DNA from: UBA4416 sp040386075 | GTDB lineage: Bacteria > Bacteroidota > Bacteroidia > B-17B0 > Aurantibacillaceae | Assembly: GCA_040386075.1 (NCBI GenBank) | Contig: JAZKGE010000027.1 | Coordinates: 1-64,000 of the forward strand | Direction of reading: 5' to 3' | DNA: 64,000 nucleotides | Part shown: positions 23,879 through 33,211 of the stretch, piece after piece | Numbering within the stretch: the stretch's first letter is position 1 | How the letters are laid out: each line of letters begins with the position of its first letter | Made by a program: the position numbers and the translations under genes | Notes under the pieces: model-generated | Seen by the model: the letters and a program-made list of their open reading frames with translations, nothing else | The model's database searches: none | What the model was told of the DNA's origin: nothing

Positions 23879-25291
23879 TATAGTCCTCTTACAGCCGATT
23901 TAAATTGAACACCTCTGTCTTCGTAGTTTTGGAACAAGTCGAAACTGGCGCATGCGGGAGATAATAGAACCGCATCTCCTTTTGAAGCCAATTTGTATGA
24001 CATAGCAACCGCTTCAACAGCAGAACCTGCTTCCATAATATTTTCTACTGAACCTTTAAATGCTTTGATGATCTTTTTATTGTCAACACCTAAACATACG
24101 ATGGCTTTTACTTTTTCTTTAACAAGATCAACTAATTCTTCATAGTTGTTTCCTTTGTCTTGTCCGCCAACGATCCACACTGTTGGTTTTTGCATGCTTT
24201 CCAAAGCATACCAAGCTGAGTTAACATTCGTAGCTTTTGAATCGTTAATAAATTCGATGCCATTGATAGAGGCAACAAATTCCAAACGGTGTTCAACGTT
24301 TACGAAGTCTTCCAAGCTTTCGCGGATAATGTCTTTGCGTATGTCTACGATACGCGCTGCCATCGAAGCAGCCATTGAGTTGTAAACATTATGTTTACCA
24401 GCAAGAGCCAATTGTTCTAGGGTCATGATTAAGGGTTTAGGGTTATTATTATAATTAAGGGTTATTTCATTGTTTTGTAAGAAGGCGCCATTTCCTTCTA
24501 TAGTTTTTTTGATGCTGAAGGGGACTAACTCCGCTTCAATGTGCGTGTGCTTCATAAATTCTTCCATCACTACATTGCGCTGCGTATCTAAACTTTTCTC
24601 TGAAAAAGNNNNNNNNNNCATCTGCACAATACACAAAAGCATCATCTTTGGTTAAGTTTTGAGTAATACGAAATTTGGATGCCACATAATTCTCAAACTT
24701 ATATTCGTATCTGTCTAAATGATCAGGCGTAATATTTAATAAGATCGCTACGTCTGCCTTAAAATCATACATGCCATCTAACTGAAAGCTGCTTAACTCC
24801 AACACGTAGTAATCAAAATTTTCGGTTGCTACCTGGTAAGCAAAACTTTTTCCGATGTTACCGCCTAATCCTACATTGTATCCTGCTTTTTTAAGGATAT
24901 GATAAGTGAGTAGGGTAGTGGTTGTTTTTCCGTTACTTCCGGTGATGCAAATGGTTTTAGCTTTTGTATGTCTACCTGCAAATTCTATTTCCGAGATCAC
25001 AGGAATATTTTGCGTTTTGGCTTTTTGGACTAATTCAACTTTATCGGGAATACCAGGACTTTTAATGATCTCCGTTGCATTCAGAATTAAAGATTCGGTA
25101 TGCATGCCTTCTTCAAAAGCAATGTTATGCTGAATCAATTCTGTTTTATATTTTTCTTTGATCAAACTTTTGTCAGATACAAACACATCATACCCTTTGG
25201 CTTGTGCTAAAATAGCACTGCCAACGCCACTCTCGCCGGAGCCGAGAATTACCATACGGGGTTTGTTAGATATGTTTGTAGTGGTTGACAA
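23878..25291 (-). CDS. murD: UDP-MurNAc-L-alanine--D-glutamate ligase MurD (interrupted by assembly gap)
   Basis: About 460 residues in two pieces around the 10-N run at 24609-24618. The N-terminal part carries GSGESGVGSAILAQA and the ATP loop ICITGSNGKTTTTLL, then ITPDHLDRY. The C-terminal part carries FINDSKATNVNSAWYALESM, VWIVGGQDKGNNY and SPACASFDLFQNYEDRG. The reading frame differs on each side of the Ns. The flanking codons (G.. before, ..CT after) restore the frame only if the real gap length is a multiple of three, so the 10 Ns are a placeholder and the gene is presumably intact. Adds D-glutamate to the peptide stem. Starts 7 bp after mraY. Confidence 0.93.
24609..24618. other. Assembly gap (10 N) inside murD
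   Basis: Ten consecutive Ns between GCAGATG and CTTTTTCAG as read on the minus strand. It falls in the MurD central domain just after a VYCAD segment. The apparent frame change across it is an artefact of the fixed gap length. Confidence 0.99.
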
Positions 25292-25298
25292 TTTAATT

Positions 25299-26567
25299 TT
25301 ATCTTAATTTGAGTGTTACAATGGTTAGTGCAGCAAGCATGATCCCGATAATGAAAAAACGCATCACAATTTTTGATTCATGAAAACCTGATTTCTGGTA
25401 ATGATGGTGAAGAGGTGCCATTTTGAATAAGCGATTAGCTTTTGCAAATTCGAGTCCGTGTTTTTTGCGCTGGTATTTAAAGTAAAATACCTGCATGATC
25501 ACCGATAAATTTTCAATTAAGAATACACCGCATAAAATAGGGATCAGTAATTCTTTACGGATAGCAATTGCAAATACTGCAATAATTCCGCCCAAAGCTA
25601 AACTTCCGGTATCGCCCATAAAAACCTGTGCAGGAAAAGCGTTATACCATAAGAAGCCTACACATGCTCCAACAAAGGCCGCCATAAATACTACCAACTC
25701 ACCGGTATTTGGTATGTACATGATATTTAAGTAATCGGCAAAAATGGTATTACCACTTACGTATGCCAGGATTCCAAGAGTGGTTCCTATAATGGCACTT
25801 GTTCCTGCGGCCAGCCCGTCAATACCATCGGTAATATTTGCTCCGTTTGAAACTGCTGTTACAATTAAAATAACGATCGGGATAAAAATCAACCAACCGT
25901 ATTTTACTGCGCTATCCCCCATAAAAGATAATACACTTACATAATCAAACTCGTTATGTTTTACAAACGGAATAGTTGTTTTAATACTTTTAATGGGAGT
26001 AGCTGCATATTTTGGCATTTTCACATCATTCGGATTACTAATGGCTGCATCAAATGAATATTGACTTTGTCCGTTAGACACAAGGCGTTCTTTAACCACT
26101 ACATCCGGATGGAAATAAAATACGGCGCCAACCAATAAGCCAATACCTATTTGTCCAACAACTTTAAATTTTCCCTGTAATCCTTCTTTGTTTTTTTTGA
26201 ATACTTTAATATAGTCGTCCAGAAAGCCAATACTTCCTAACCATACAGTTGAGATCAACATCAAAACGATGTACACATTAAATACTTTGGCGAATAATAA
26301 AGTAGGAATAATAATAGCTGCTAAAATGATCAATCCACCCATCGTTGGTGTCCCTGCTTTTTCATTTTGCCCTTCCAAACCTAATTCACGGATAGTTTCA
26401 CCGATCTGTTTTTTGCGAATGTAATTGATGATACGTTTACCAAATACCATGGTGATCATCAACGACGTTAATAGCGCTAAAGCCGCCCTGAACGAGATGT
26501 ATTGAAACACTCCGGCGCCGGGGAAGTTAAAGTGTTGATCTAAGTAGTGGAATAAGTAGTAAAACAT
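25299..26567 (-). CDS. mraY: Phospho-MurNAc-pentapeptide transferase MraY
   Basis: 422 residues, with the ~50-residue extra periplasmic segment usual in Bacteroidota between the early helices. Family motifs: GTPTMGGLIIL, WLGSIGFLDDYIK (catalytic Asp pair), ANITDGIDGLAAGTS, NAFPAQVFMGDTGSLALGG and MAPLHHHYQKSGFHE. It transfers phospho-MurNAc-pentapeptide to undecaprenyl phosphate to make lipid I at the inner membrane. Two bases separate it from murE. Confidence 0.97.
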   Translation of the reverse strand: MFYYLFHYLDQHFNFPGAGVFQYISFRAALALLTSLMITMVFGKRIINYIRKKQIGETIRELGLEGQNEKAGTPTMGGLIILAAIIIPTLLFAKVFNVYIVLMLISTVWLGSIGFLDDYIKVFKKNKEGLQGKFKVVGQIGIGLLVGAVFYFHPDVVVKERLVSNGQSQYSFDAAISNPNDVKMPKYAATPIKSIKTTIPFVKHNEFDYVSVLSFMGDSAVKYGWLIFIPIVILIVTAVSNGANITDGIDGLAAGTSAIIGTTLGILAYVSGNTIFADYLNIMYIPNTGELVVFMAAFVGACVGFLWYNAFPAQVFMGDTGSLALGGIIAVFAIAIRKELLIPILCGVFLIENLSVIMQVFYFKYQRKKHGLEFAKANRLFKMAPLHHHYQKSGFHESKIVMRFFIIGIMLAALTIVTLKLR

Positions 26568-26569
26568 GT

Positions 26570-28024
26570 TTAGTTATTAAATATTTCTTTTACAATTTCA
26601 AAATCATCAAATGGGTGTTTCACACCGTTTATTTCCTGGTATTTTTCGTGCCCTTTTCCTGCTATCAAAATAATGTCACCTTCTTTTGCAAAAGCTACGG
26701 CTGTTCTGATGGCTTCTTTCCTGTCGCTGATACGTAATGTTTTTTTTGCATCAACCGGGTTAATTCCTGCCTGCATTTGGTTTAAAATATCTTCCGGATT
26801 TTCAGTTCTTGGATTATCACTTGTGAGGATCACCTTGTTACTATACTCACAGGCAATTTGTGCCATGATAGGACGTTTGGCTGCATCTCTGTCGCCACCA
26901 CAACCTGCCAGTGTAATTACCTGTTCATTTCCGGTTCTGATATCTTTGATAGTCTCTAAAACATTTTTCAAGGCATCAGGTGTATGAGCATAATCAACAA
27001 TAGCTACAATGCCGGTTTTGGATTTGATATATTGAAAACGTCCTTCAACCGAATTTAAATTACTTAGTGTAGTTAATACCTGTACTTTATCCTGTTTTAG
27101 TAATTGTGAAACAGCATAAACCACCAAAACGTTATAGGCGTTGAATGATCCAATTAGTTTCACCCATACTTCCTGATTATCGATACTTAGTAGTAAACCA
27201 TTCAAATGATTCTCTACCACACGGCATTTGAAATCAGCAACCGATTTTAAACCATATGTGTATTTTTTGGCTTTGGTGTTTTGCAACATTACCATACCGT
27301 TCTTATCGTCTTTATTGGTCAATGCAAAGGCTTCATCCTGTAGATTATCAAAGAAACGTTTCTTAGCCTTGATATATTCATCAAAGGTTTTGTGATAATC
27401 CAAATGGTCATGTGTGATATTTGAGAATGCCGCTCCTGTAAAATTAATTCCGGTGATGCGATGTTGAACGATCGCATGCGAGCTCACTTCCATGAAAGCA
27501 TATTGGCAACCTTCTTCTACCATTTGAGCTAATAATTCATTTAATGCCAAAGCATCTGGTGTTGTGTGTGTTGAAGGTATAACCGTATTATTTATTTTAT
27601 TTTCAACAGTGGATAATAACCCAACATTATAGCCCATACCTCTGAATAAATTAAATAGCAAGGTCACGGTAGTTGTTTTGCCGTTAGTTCCGGTAATGCC
27701 AATCAGTTTTATTTTTTCGGAAGGATTATCAAAATAGTTGCAGGCAATATATCCCAGTGCGACAGAAGAATCCAAAACTTTTACATAGGTTACATTTTCT
27801 TTTTGGGTTTCCGGTAATTCTTCGCACACAACGGCAACGGCGCCATTTTCAATAGCCAGTTCAATATAATGATGTCCATCAGAAGCCGTTCCTCTGGTTG
27901 CAATGAACAGAGAATCTTTTTTTATTTTACGCGAATCAAAAGTAACCGAAGAGATAGCTACATTGGTAGAACCAACGATCTCTTCCATTCGTGTCTTATA
28001 TAATATGTCGCTTAATAGTTTCAT
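26570..28024 (-). CDS. murE: UDP-MurNAc-tripeptide synthetase MurE, meso-DAP type
   Basis: 484 residues. N-terminal UDP-binding domain, ATP loop IGITGTNGKTTTVTLL, HTTPDAL, THDHLDYHKTFDEYI and the C-terminal DNPR motif (TSDNPRTENPEDIL). DNPR is the family signature for adding meso-diaminopimelate rather than lysine, so the cell wall is expected to be of the DAP type. Upstream lies a 34-bp gap to ftsI that is almost entirely a palindromic repeat. Confidence 0.97.
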   Translation of the reverse strand: MKLLSDILYKTRMEEIVGSTNVAISSVTFDSRKIKKDSLFIATRGTASDGHHYIELAIENGAVAVVCEELPETQKENVTYVKVLDSSVALGYIACNYFDNPSEKIKLIGITGTNGKTTTVTLLFNLFRGMGYNVGLLSTVENKINNTVIPSTHTTPDALALNELLAQMVEEGCQYAFMEVSSHAIVQHRITGINFTGAAFSNITHDHLDYHKTFDEYIKAKKRFFDNLQDEAFALTNKDDKNGMVMLQNTKAKKYTYGLKSVADFKCRVVENHLNGLLLSIDNQEVWVKLIGSFNAYNVLVVYAVSQLLKQDKVQVLTTLSNLNSVEGRFQYIKSKTGIVAIVDYAHTPDALKNVLETIKDIRTGNEQVITLAGCGGDRDAAKRPIMAQIACEYSNKVILTSDNPRTENPEDILNQMQAGINPVDAKKTLRISDRKEAIRTAVAFAKEGDIILIAGKGHEKYQEINGVKHPFDDFEIVKEIFNN

Positions 28025-28033
28025 TTTTTATTT

Positions 28034-28058
28034 GTTCTCGACTTCGCTCGAACTGACA
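28034..28058 (+). repeat. Dispersed palindromic repeat, ftsI-murE junction
   Basis: Copy of the CTCGACTTCGCTCGAACTG element occupying all but 9 bp of the gap: it abuts the ftsI stop codon and ends 9 bp before the murE start. Confidence 0.85.
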
Positions 28059-30212
28059 TTAGCTTAAAATCAGTGTTATTTTATCTCCTTTATTAAATTT
28101 TTGCCCGGCTTCGATGGATTGTTTTTTTACTGAACCCATTCCGAATAATTTGACATGAAATCCTGAATTCTCTAATAAGAATAATGCATCTTTGGCTGAT
28201 AAACCATTCAGGTTTGGAACAATGCCTTTTTTTAACTGACTCTCTAAATTGTTTGCCTGTAAAGAAACAGATGCAGAATCTGCTGGGTTTCTGGATACGT
28301 AGTCATCTTCTGAAGCATTAGATTTAACAGGTAATTTCAATGCTTTGGAAGCAATTAGCATCTCATCATTTTTCGATTTGATGCTTCCCGGTGCTTTGGT
28401 CAGCAAATTTTGTTTGTTGTTGATGGGTTCAATAAAATCAACGCTACTTGAATAAACTTTTTCCGCAATTTCCTTAAATACCGGACCTGCTACTAAACCA
28501 CCATAATAAACACCGTTACTTGGAGAGTTAACAATAACAATACAGGTGTACAAAGGTTTATCTGCCGGAAAATACCCAACGAAAGAAGCTTGATAATTAC
28601 GTTCACCGGCATAACCATAGGCAGTTTGACCGGCAGATCTTTTTGCTCTCACATTTGCAATTTGTGCTGTCCCTGTTTTTCCACCTACTTTAAATGCGGT
28701 AATGTTTAAGCCTTTTCCGCTTCCATTCTGCACAACGCCTTCGAGCATTTGTTTTGCTTTTTTAATGGTCGATTTTTTTACGATCTGCTCGTCTATAACT
28801 TCTGTTGTAAATATTTTAACCGTTTTACCATTACGTTTGATCTCTTTTTCAAAACGGGGACGCACCATTTTTCCATCGTTCGCAACTGCGTTATATAATG
28901 TTAGCGTTTGAAGTGGTGTGATCAAGGATTCGTAGCCATAGCTGATCTGTGGTAAACTCAGACCTGACCAGTCTTTACTTTTCGGGCTTTTAATCAAAGG
29001 TTGCGCTTCTCCTGGAATAGATAATCCTAGTTTTTCGTTCAGATGAAATGAATTCAATTTGTCCGTATATTTCTTCGGATCTTTCGAGTAATATTTTGTA
29101 ATGGTTTTTGCAGCCGCTACGTTTGATGATACTTCAAATGCACGTTGAAGCGTTAGTACAGGAGTTTCTGGTGGATGCGCATCTTTAATGGTTTTATTGT
29201 AGTAAGTTACCTCGCCGTTACCAACCTGTATCTTTTCTTCCAAACTCACACCGTAATCATCTATAACAGCTAAGTAGGAAGCCAATTTAAATGTGGAGCC
29301 AGGTTCAGTAGCATAACCAATAGCATAATTCAAACTCTCAGAGTATGAATAGGAGCTGGTGTCTTTCCCATCTCTTGTTAAGTTGGCTATAGCTTTGATC
29401 TCACCTGTTTTAACTTCCATTAAAATAGCACAACCATGAGAGGCATTATTTTTGGTCAATGTTTTTAATAAAGCATTTTCTGCAACATCTTGTATGTTAA
29501 TATCAATGGTTGTGTATAGATCGCTTCCGTCTTTTGGTTCTACTTCATTTTCGTCGTTGATCGGTCGCCAAACGCCACCTGCAATTTTTTGCATTAAACG
29601 CTGCCCGCTTATACCCATTAAAAGAGAATCGTAAGCGCCTTCCAGTCCAACAGGCTTTACTCCTGCCCTCGACATACCAATGGTACGTGCAGCAAGCATT
29701 TTGAATGGACGTTCACGTTTATTGGTTTGTAAGGTCACTAAACCACCGCGTTTTCCTTTTTTGAAGATCGGGAAGGTTTTTAAAACCTGAAGATCCTTAT
29801 AAGGCACATTACGTTTAAGTACTACGTAACGATCGCCGCTTTTGCGGGCATTACGTAATAGTTTAGTGTATTGCTTGGCTGTTTTATCTTTGAACAGATC
29901 AGCCAGCATGAAGCCCAGTGAATCAACCTTGCTTTCAAATAGCTTTTTATCAATAGATGGCGCATTGATGTCTACAGCAATTTCATAGTAGGGTAGGGAA
30001 GTAGCCAGTAGATTTCCGTTGATATCAAAAATGTTTCCTCGTACCGCTTCAATTTCATGAACCTGTGTGTTAAAGGCAGCGGCTTTAGCTTTCCATTCAT
30101 CGCCTTCTTTAAATTGGATAATGCACATCTTATAGAAAATAGCCAAAGCAAATACACATAAGAATATGTATACCAGGTAGGTTCTTGATAATATGTCTTT
30201 TTTGTTTTCCAT
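28059..30212 (-). CDS. ftsI: Penicillin-binding protein FtsI with PASTA domain
   Basis: 717 residues. N-terminal transmembrane helix (TYLVYIFLCVFALAIFYKMC), dimerisation domain, and a transpeptidase domain with the catalytic Ser at 306 in STFK (306-309), SSN at 362-364 and KTG at 512-514. The C-terminal ~60 residues (GIVPNLNGLSAKDALFLLEN onward) form one PASTA domain, usual for the FtsI-type PBP of Bacteroidota. It cross-links septal peptidoglycan and partners FtsW. Between ftsL and murE in the dcw operon. Confidence 0.95.
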   Translation of the reverse strand: MENKKDILSRTYLVYIFLCVFALAIFYKMCIIQFKEGDEWKAKAAAFNTQVHEIEAVRGNIFDINGNLLATSLPYYEIAVDINAPSIDKKLFESKVDSLGFMLADLFKDKTAKQYTKLLRNARKSGDRYVVLKRNVPYKDLQVLKTFPIFKKGKRGGLVTLQTNKRERPFKMLAARTIGMSRAGVKPVGLEGAYDSLLMGISGQRLMQKIAGGVWRPINDENEVEPKDGSDLYTTIDINIQDVAENALLKTLTKNNASHGCAILMEVKTGEIKAIANLTRDGKDTSSYSYSESLNYAIGYATEPGSTFKLASYLAVIDDYGVSLEEKIQVGNGEVTYYNKTIKDAHPPETPVLTLQRAFEVSSNVAAAKTITKYYSKDPKKYTDKLNSFHLNEKLGLSIPGEAQPLIKSPKSKDWSGLSLPQISYGYESLITPLQTLTLYNAVANDGKMVRPRFEKEIKRNGKTVKIFTTEVIDEQIVKKSTIKKAKQMLEGVVQNGSGKGLNITAFKVGGKTGTAQIANVRAKRSAGQTAYGYAGERNYQASFVGYFPADKPLYTCIVIVNSPSNGVYYGGLVAGPVFKEIAEKVYSSSVDFIEPINNKQNLLTKAPGSIKSKNDEMLIASKALKLPVKSNASEDDYVSRNPADSASVSLQANNLESQLKKGIVPNLNGLSAKDALFLLENSGFHVKLFGMGSVKKQSIEAGQKFNKGDKITLILS

Positions 30213-30250
30213 TTATTCCCCGCAGATTTCGCAGATCATGCGGATTTTAT

Positions 30251-30691
30251 TTAGTTGTTGTTTGCTATTGTTTTTACGCTATCGGTTTCTATTTTCATTG
30301 GAGCCACTACAGGTTCTTTTAAACCCATTGTTGCAACTTCGCTTTGCTTGCTCACAAACATTTTTTCTGACGTAGTAGAAATATATTCTGTTCTTAATTC
30401 TTTTATTTCATTTTTTGTTCTGTTCTCTTCTCTTATTTTATCATCAGCATAGTATCCGTTAGCGATATATAAAATGGCGATAAGCCCTAAAAATAAAATG
30501 AAGGGTACATGTTGTACCGCTCTATCATCACTTAAAAATGCACCGCCAAAAATTTTAGAGAGTCCTTTTGCCAACACACCTTTTTTTCCGGGTTTGGATG
30601 GTTTGGTAACAACCTGTGGTTCTTCCTGTTCCACAAGTTCTTCCAACTCTTCCAGTTCCTCGGTTTTTTTATCTCTAAATTTGTTTGCCAC
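30251..30691 (-). CDS. FtsL-like cell division protein
   Basis: 146 residues. An acidic cytoplasmic N-terminus with Glu/Leu repeats (EELEELEELVEQEEPQVV), one membrane helix (VPFILFLGLIAILYIANGYY), then a coiled-coil periplasmic segment (KIREENRTKNEIKELRTEYI). This matches the FtsL-like proteins of Bacteroidota, which connect FtsQ and FtsW/FtsI. Assignment rests on topology and location between rsmH (16 bp) and ftsI. Confidence 0.85.
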   Translation of the reverse strand: MANKFRDKKTEELEELEELVEQEEPQVVTKPSKPGKKGVLAKGLSKIFGGAFLSDDRAVQHVPFILFLGLIAILYIANGYYADDKIREENRTKNEIKELRTEYISTTSEKMFVSKQSEVATMGLKEPVVAPMKIETDSVKTIANNN

Positions 30692-30707
30692 TTTTATTTT
30701 TTGAACT

Positions 30708-31619
30708 TTAAATCTTTGCTGCTATCCTCAACTTCGCGCTTCTTGCTCTTGAGTTTCTTTCTATTTCTTCTGCATCAGGCACAACCGGCTTCGATGTCAG
30801 AGATTTGAAATATTTAGTAATGTTTCCAAACACTAAATCTTTTTCTTCTTTTCCTTCAATATTTCCTGATCGTATCAGGTTCTTTACTAATCTGTCTTCT
30901 AAACTATGATAGCTCATCACTACCAATCTTGCATTTGGTTTCAGTAGAGTTACACACTGTGTTAAACATTCTTTCAAGGCTTCCATTTCCTGGTTCACTT
31001 CAATGCGAATGGCCTGGTAAACTTTTGCTAAATATTTTCCTTCTTCAAATTTTGGTGTGCATGGCTTGATCACTTCTTTGAATTGAGCTGTTGTTTCAAT
31101 GCTTCCATTCGTTCGCGCTTCAAAAATGATATTGGCTAATCTAAACGCATTATCCACTTCACCGTATTCCCTGAACATGGCTGTCAGTTTTTTGACATCG
31201 TATGTGTTCAATACTTTTTTCGCAGTGAGATCAGATTTCTGATTCATGCGCATGTCAAGATCTGCATCAAAACGTGTAGAGAACCCGCGTTCACCTTTAT
31301 CGAACTGATGTGATGATACGCCCAAATCGCCCAGTATACCATCAACCTGGCTAACGCCGTATAGTTTAAGGTAGTTGGATATGTATCTGAAATTATGAGG
31401 AATGAAGGTCAGGCGTTTATCATCAGGAATATTTGCTTTTGCATCTTCATCCTGATCAAAGGAAAATAACTTTCCTTTGGCCGAGAGATGTTTTAATATT
31501 TCTTTTGAATGTCCGCCTCCACCAAAAGTCAGGTCTACATATACGCCGTCGGGGTTTATGTCAAGGCCATCTATGCAAGGTTGTAAAAGAACGGGGATGT
31601 GATAAGGAGGATTACTCAT
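30708..31619 (-). CDS. rsmH: 16S rRNA (cytosine-N4) methyltransferase RsmH
   Basis: 303 residues from the ATG at 31619 (MSNPPYHIPVLLQPCIDGL). This start overlaps the mraZ stop by 8 bases (ATGAGTAA), suggesting translational coupling; two ATGs slightly upstream are alternatives. SAM-dependent fold with YVDLTFGGGGHSKEIL, GILGDLGVSSHQFD and VMSYHSLEDRLVK. It methylates C1402 of 16S rRNA. Second gene of the dcw operon. Confidence 0.96.
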   Translation of the reverse strand: MSNPPYHIPVLLQPCIDGLDINPDGVYVDLTFGGGGHSKEILKHLSAKGKLFSFDQDEDAKANIPDDKRLTFIPHNFRYISNYLKLYGVSQVDGILGDLGVSSHQFDKGERGFSTRFDADLDMRMNQKSDLTAKKVLNTYDVKKLTAMFREYGEVDNAFRLANIIFEARTNGSIETTAQFKEVIKPCTPKFEEGKYLAKVYQAIRIEVNQEMEALKECLTQCVTLLKPNARLVVMSYHSLEDRLVKNLIRSGNIEGKEEKDLVFGNITKYFKSLTSKPVVPDAEEIERNSRARSAKLRIAAKI

Positions 31620-32082
31620 CATCGCCATCATTAAAGTTTAAATTGCCTAATACGTCTTCCGCTAATTTTTCGATATCCACATCCTGAGATAAGAAATGGT
31701 CATATAATTTTTTATCCCAGATCTCGATCACATTGTTGCTTCCCAATACTTTGATGTCGGTTTTAATATCCGCATACTCCACTAATGGTTTTGGTAATAG
31801 AACACGTCCGGTGTTATCTGCATCGGCAGCAGTTGCACCACCTGTAAATTTCCTTACGAACACATCGTTCGCTTTTATCAAACGATTCAACTTGCTTAAT
31901 TTCTTATTGAGTTTATTCCATTCGTTGATCGGGTACAAAACCAAACATTTTTGATGAAGGTTTCGGTTGATCACGAACCCTTTTTCAAACACCTCTTCCA
32001 GCTGCTTCCTTAGGTTAACAGGAAACATGAAACGCCCTTTCGCATCTACTTTACAGTCAAATTCTCCTATAAGGCTTGTCAT
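31612..32082 (-). CDS. mraZ: Transcriptional regulator MraZ
   Basis: 156 residues from ATG at 32082 (MTSLIGEFDCKVDAKGRFMF). An upstream in-frame ATG at 32109 is disfavoured because a -7 promoter element lies at 32107-32114. Two SpoVT/AbrB-type half-domains each carry the signature: DAKGRFMFP and ADNTGRVLLP. MraZ forms a ring that binds repeats in its own promoter and represses the dcw operon. Phased boxes of the expected type lie just upstream. Confidence 0.95.
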   Translation of the reverse strand: MTSLIGEFDCKVDAKGRFMFPVNLRKQLEEVFEKGFVINRNLHQKCLVLYPINEWNKLNKKLSKLNRLIKANDVFVRKFTGGATAADADNTGRVLLPKPLVEYADIKTDIKVLGSNNVIEIWDKKLYDHFLSQDVDIEKLAEDVLGNLNFNDGDDE

Positions 32083-32106
32083 TAGTGGGTTTGGTTTGAA
32101 TTCCGT

Positions 32107-32163
32107 CAAAAATAATTAAAATTTTACCACTTTCTACCACTTTTGCCCATTATTTACCACTTT
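32107..32163 (-). promoter_or_regulatory. mraZ promoter with MraZ-box array
   Basis: On the minus strand three AAAGTGGTA boxes lie at plus positions 32125-32133, 32135-32143 and 32155-32163. Their spacing is 10 and 20 bp, with a degenerate unit filling the missing register, so they repeat once per helical turn. A TATTTTTG element (32107-32114) fits the TAnnTTTG -7 consensus, and the boxes cover the -33 region. Known MraZ sites are direct repeats with a GTGG/TGGG core (AAAGTG in mollicutes). Together this supports an autorepressor operator. Confidence 0.85.
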
Positions 32164-32309
32164 TGTTGATAAATCAAAATTTGTTAATAGCTATCAACCA
32201 AAAAAAGTAGTAACTGATTTTTTAGTTTTTTTTTACATTTGCTTGATTTTAGTATCATTTCCAAAGATTTGAGATAATTACCTGATCCTGAAAAAGATGA
32301 AAATGTATG

Positions 32310-32339
32310 GTTGAGATATTAACAATTATTTTACCTTTG
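32310..32339 (+). promoter_or_regulatory. Bacteroidota-type promoter for the acyltransferase gene
   Basis: GTTG at 32310-32313 and TACCTTTG at 32332-32339, 18 bp apart, fit TTTG-N19..21-TAnnTTTG. The -7 element is 10 bp from the ATG at 32350, so the leader is very short. Confidence 0.6.
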
Positions 32340-32349
32340 TGTCCCTTGT

Positions 32350-33204
32350 ATGGAAAAGAAGAAATTTATAGATGTTGAGAAGATCTTAAAGGAAAAAGCC
32401 TATAAACTTTATAAATGGTTACCCCGTTTTGCCATTAATTGGCTGAAGAAAAAATTACATGAAGATGATATTAATGGGGCGATGGAGCATCTGAAGGATG
32501 ATAGAGGGTTGGAATTTAACAGAAGAGGACTGGACAAATTAGGAGCTAAAGTTGAATCGGTACACGCTGAACTGGTTCCTAAAACCGGATCTGTTATTAT
32601 TGCTGCCAATCATCCTTTGGGAGGGTTAGACGGTATGGCACTGATCAAATCGGTTGGTGAAGTGAGGCCTGACGTTCGTTTTTTTGTAAATGACATATTA
32701 AAGAATTTAAAAAATTACGACGAAATTTTTGTCGCGGTTAATAAAGTAGGCGCTTCTTCTACAAAGTCGCTACGAACAATGGAAGAAGTTTTTATGACAG
32801 AATGTGCCGTTCTCTTTTTTCCTGCGGGTTTAGTATCCCGTAAACAAAATGGATTAGTACGTGATCTTCCCTGGAAAAAAAGTTTTGTAACACAGGCCAT
32901 TGATCATAAACGAATGATTCAACCGGTTTTTATTGAAGGTGAGAATTCAAAGTTCTTTTACAATTTTGCCATGTGGCGCAAGCGTTTGGGAATTAAGGCA
33001 AATATTGAAATGCTGTTTTTACCGGATGAAATGTTCAAAGCCCAAAAGAAAACCATTCGTATTCATTACAGCAAACCTTTTGATACGAGCATTTTAACTG
33101 ATCGAAAAACACATAAACAATGGTCTGACCTGATTTATCAATATATTTATTCAAGCGATTTTATGAAAGGTATTCCGTTTGAAGAATATATGAAAGACAA
33201 ATAA
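32350..33204 (+). CDS. Lysophospholipid acyltransferase-like protein (PlsC superfamily)
   Basis: 284 residues. The N-terminal ~75 residues are helical and basic. The acyltransferase core has IIAANHPLGGLDGMALIK with the presumed catalytic His88 and Asp94, then FFPAGLVSRKQNG in place of the usual FPEGTRS block. The His-Asp spacing is H-x5-D, one residue longer than the H-x4-D of typical PlsC proteins. It probably acylates a glycerolipid or an amino-lipid at the inner membrane; substrate uncertain. Divergent from mraZ and 7 bp upstream of ispF, so probably co-transcribed with it. Confidence 0.8.
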   Translation: MEKKKFIDVEKILKEKAYKLYKWLPRFAINWLKKKLHEDDINGAMEHLKDDRGLEFNRRGLDKLGAKVESVHAELVPKTGSVIIAANHPLGGLDGMALIKSVGEVRPDVRFFVNDILKNLKNYDEIFVAVNKVGASSTKSLRTMEEVFMTECAVLFFPAGLVSRKQNGLVRDLPWKKSFVTQAIDHKRMIQPVFIEGENSKFFYNFAMWRKRLGIKANIEMLFLPDEMFKAQKKTIRIHYSKPFDTSILTDRKTHKQWSDLIYQYIYSSDFMKGIPFEEYMKDK

Positions 33205-33211
33205 AAACAGC

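Noticed and set aside
23878..25291. murD as a frameshifted pseudogene
   Set aside because: The frame change coincides exactly with the 10-N placeholder, and all catalytic motifs on both sides are intact.
31612..32109. mraZ start at the first in-frame ATG (32109)
   Set aside because: That ATG overlaps the -7 element of the promoter at 32107-32114; the ATG at 32082 gives the family-typical N-terminus.
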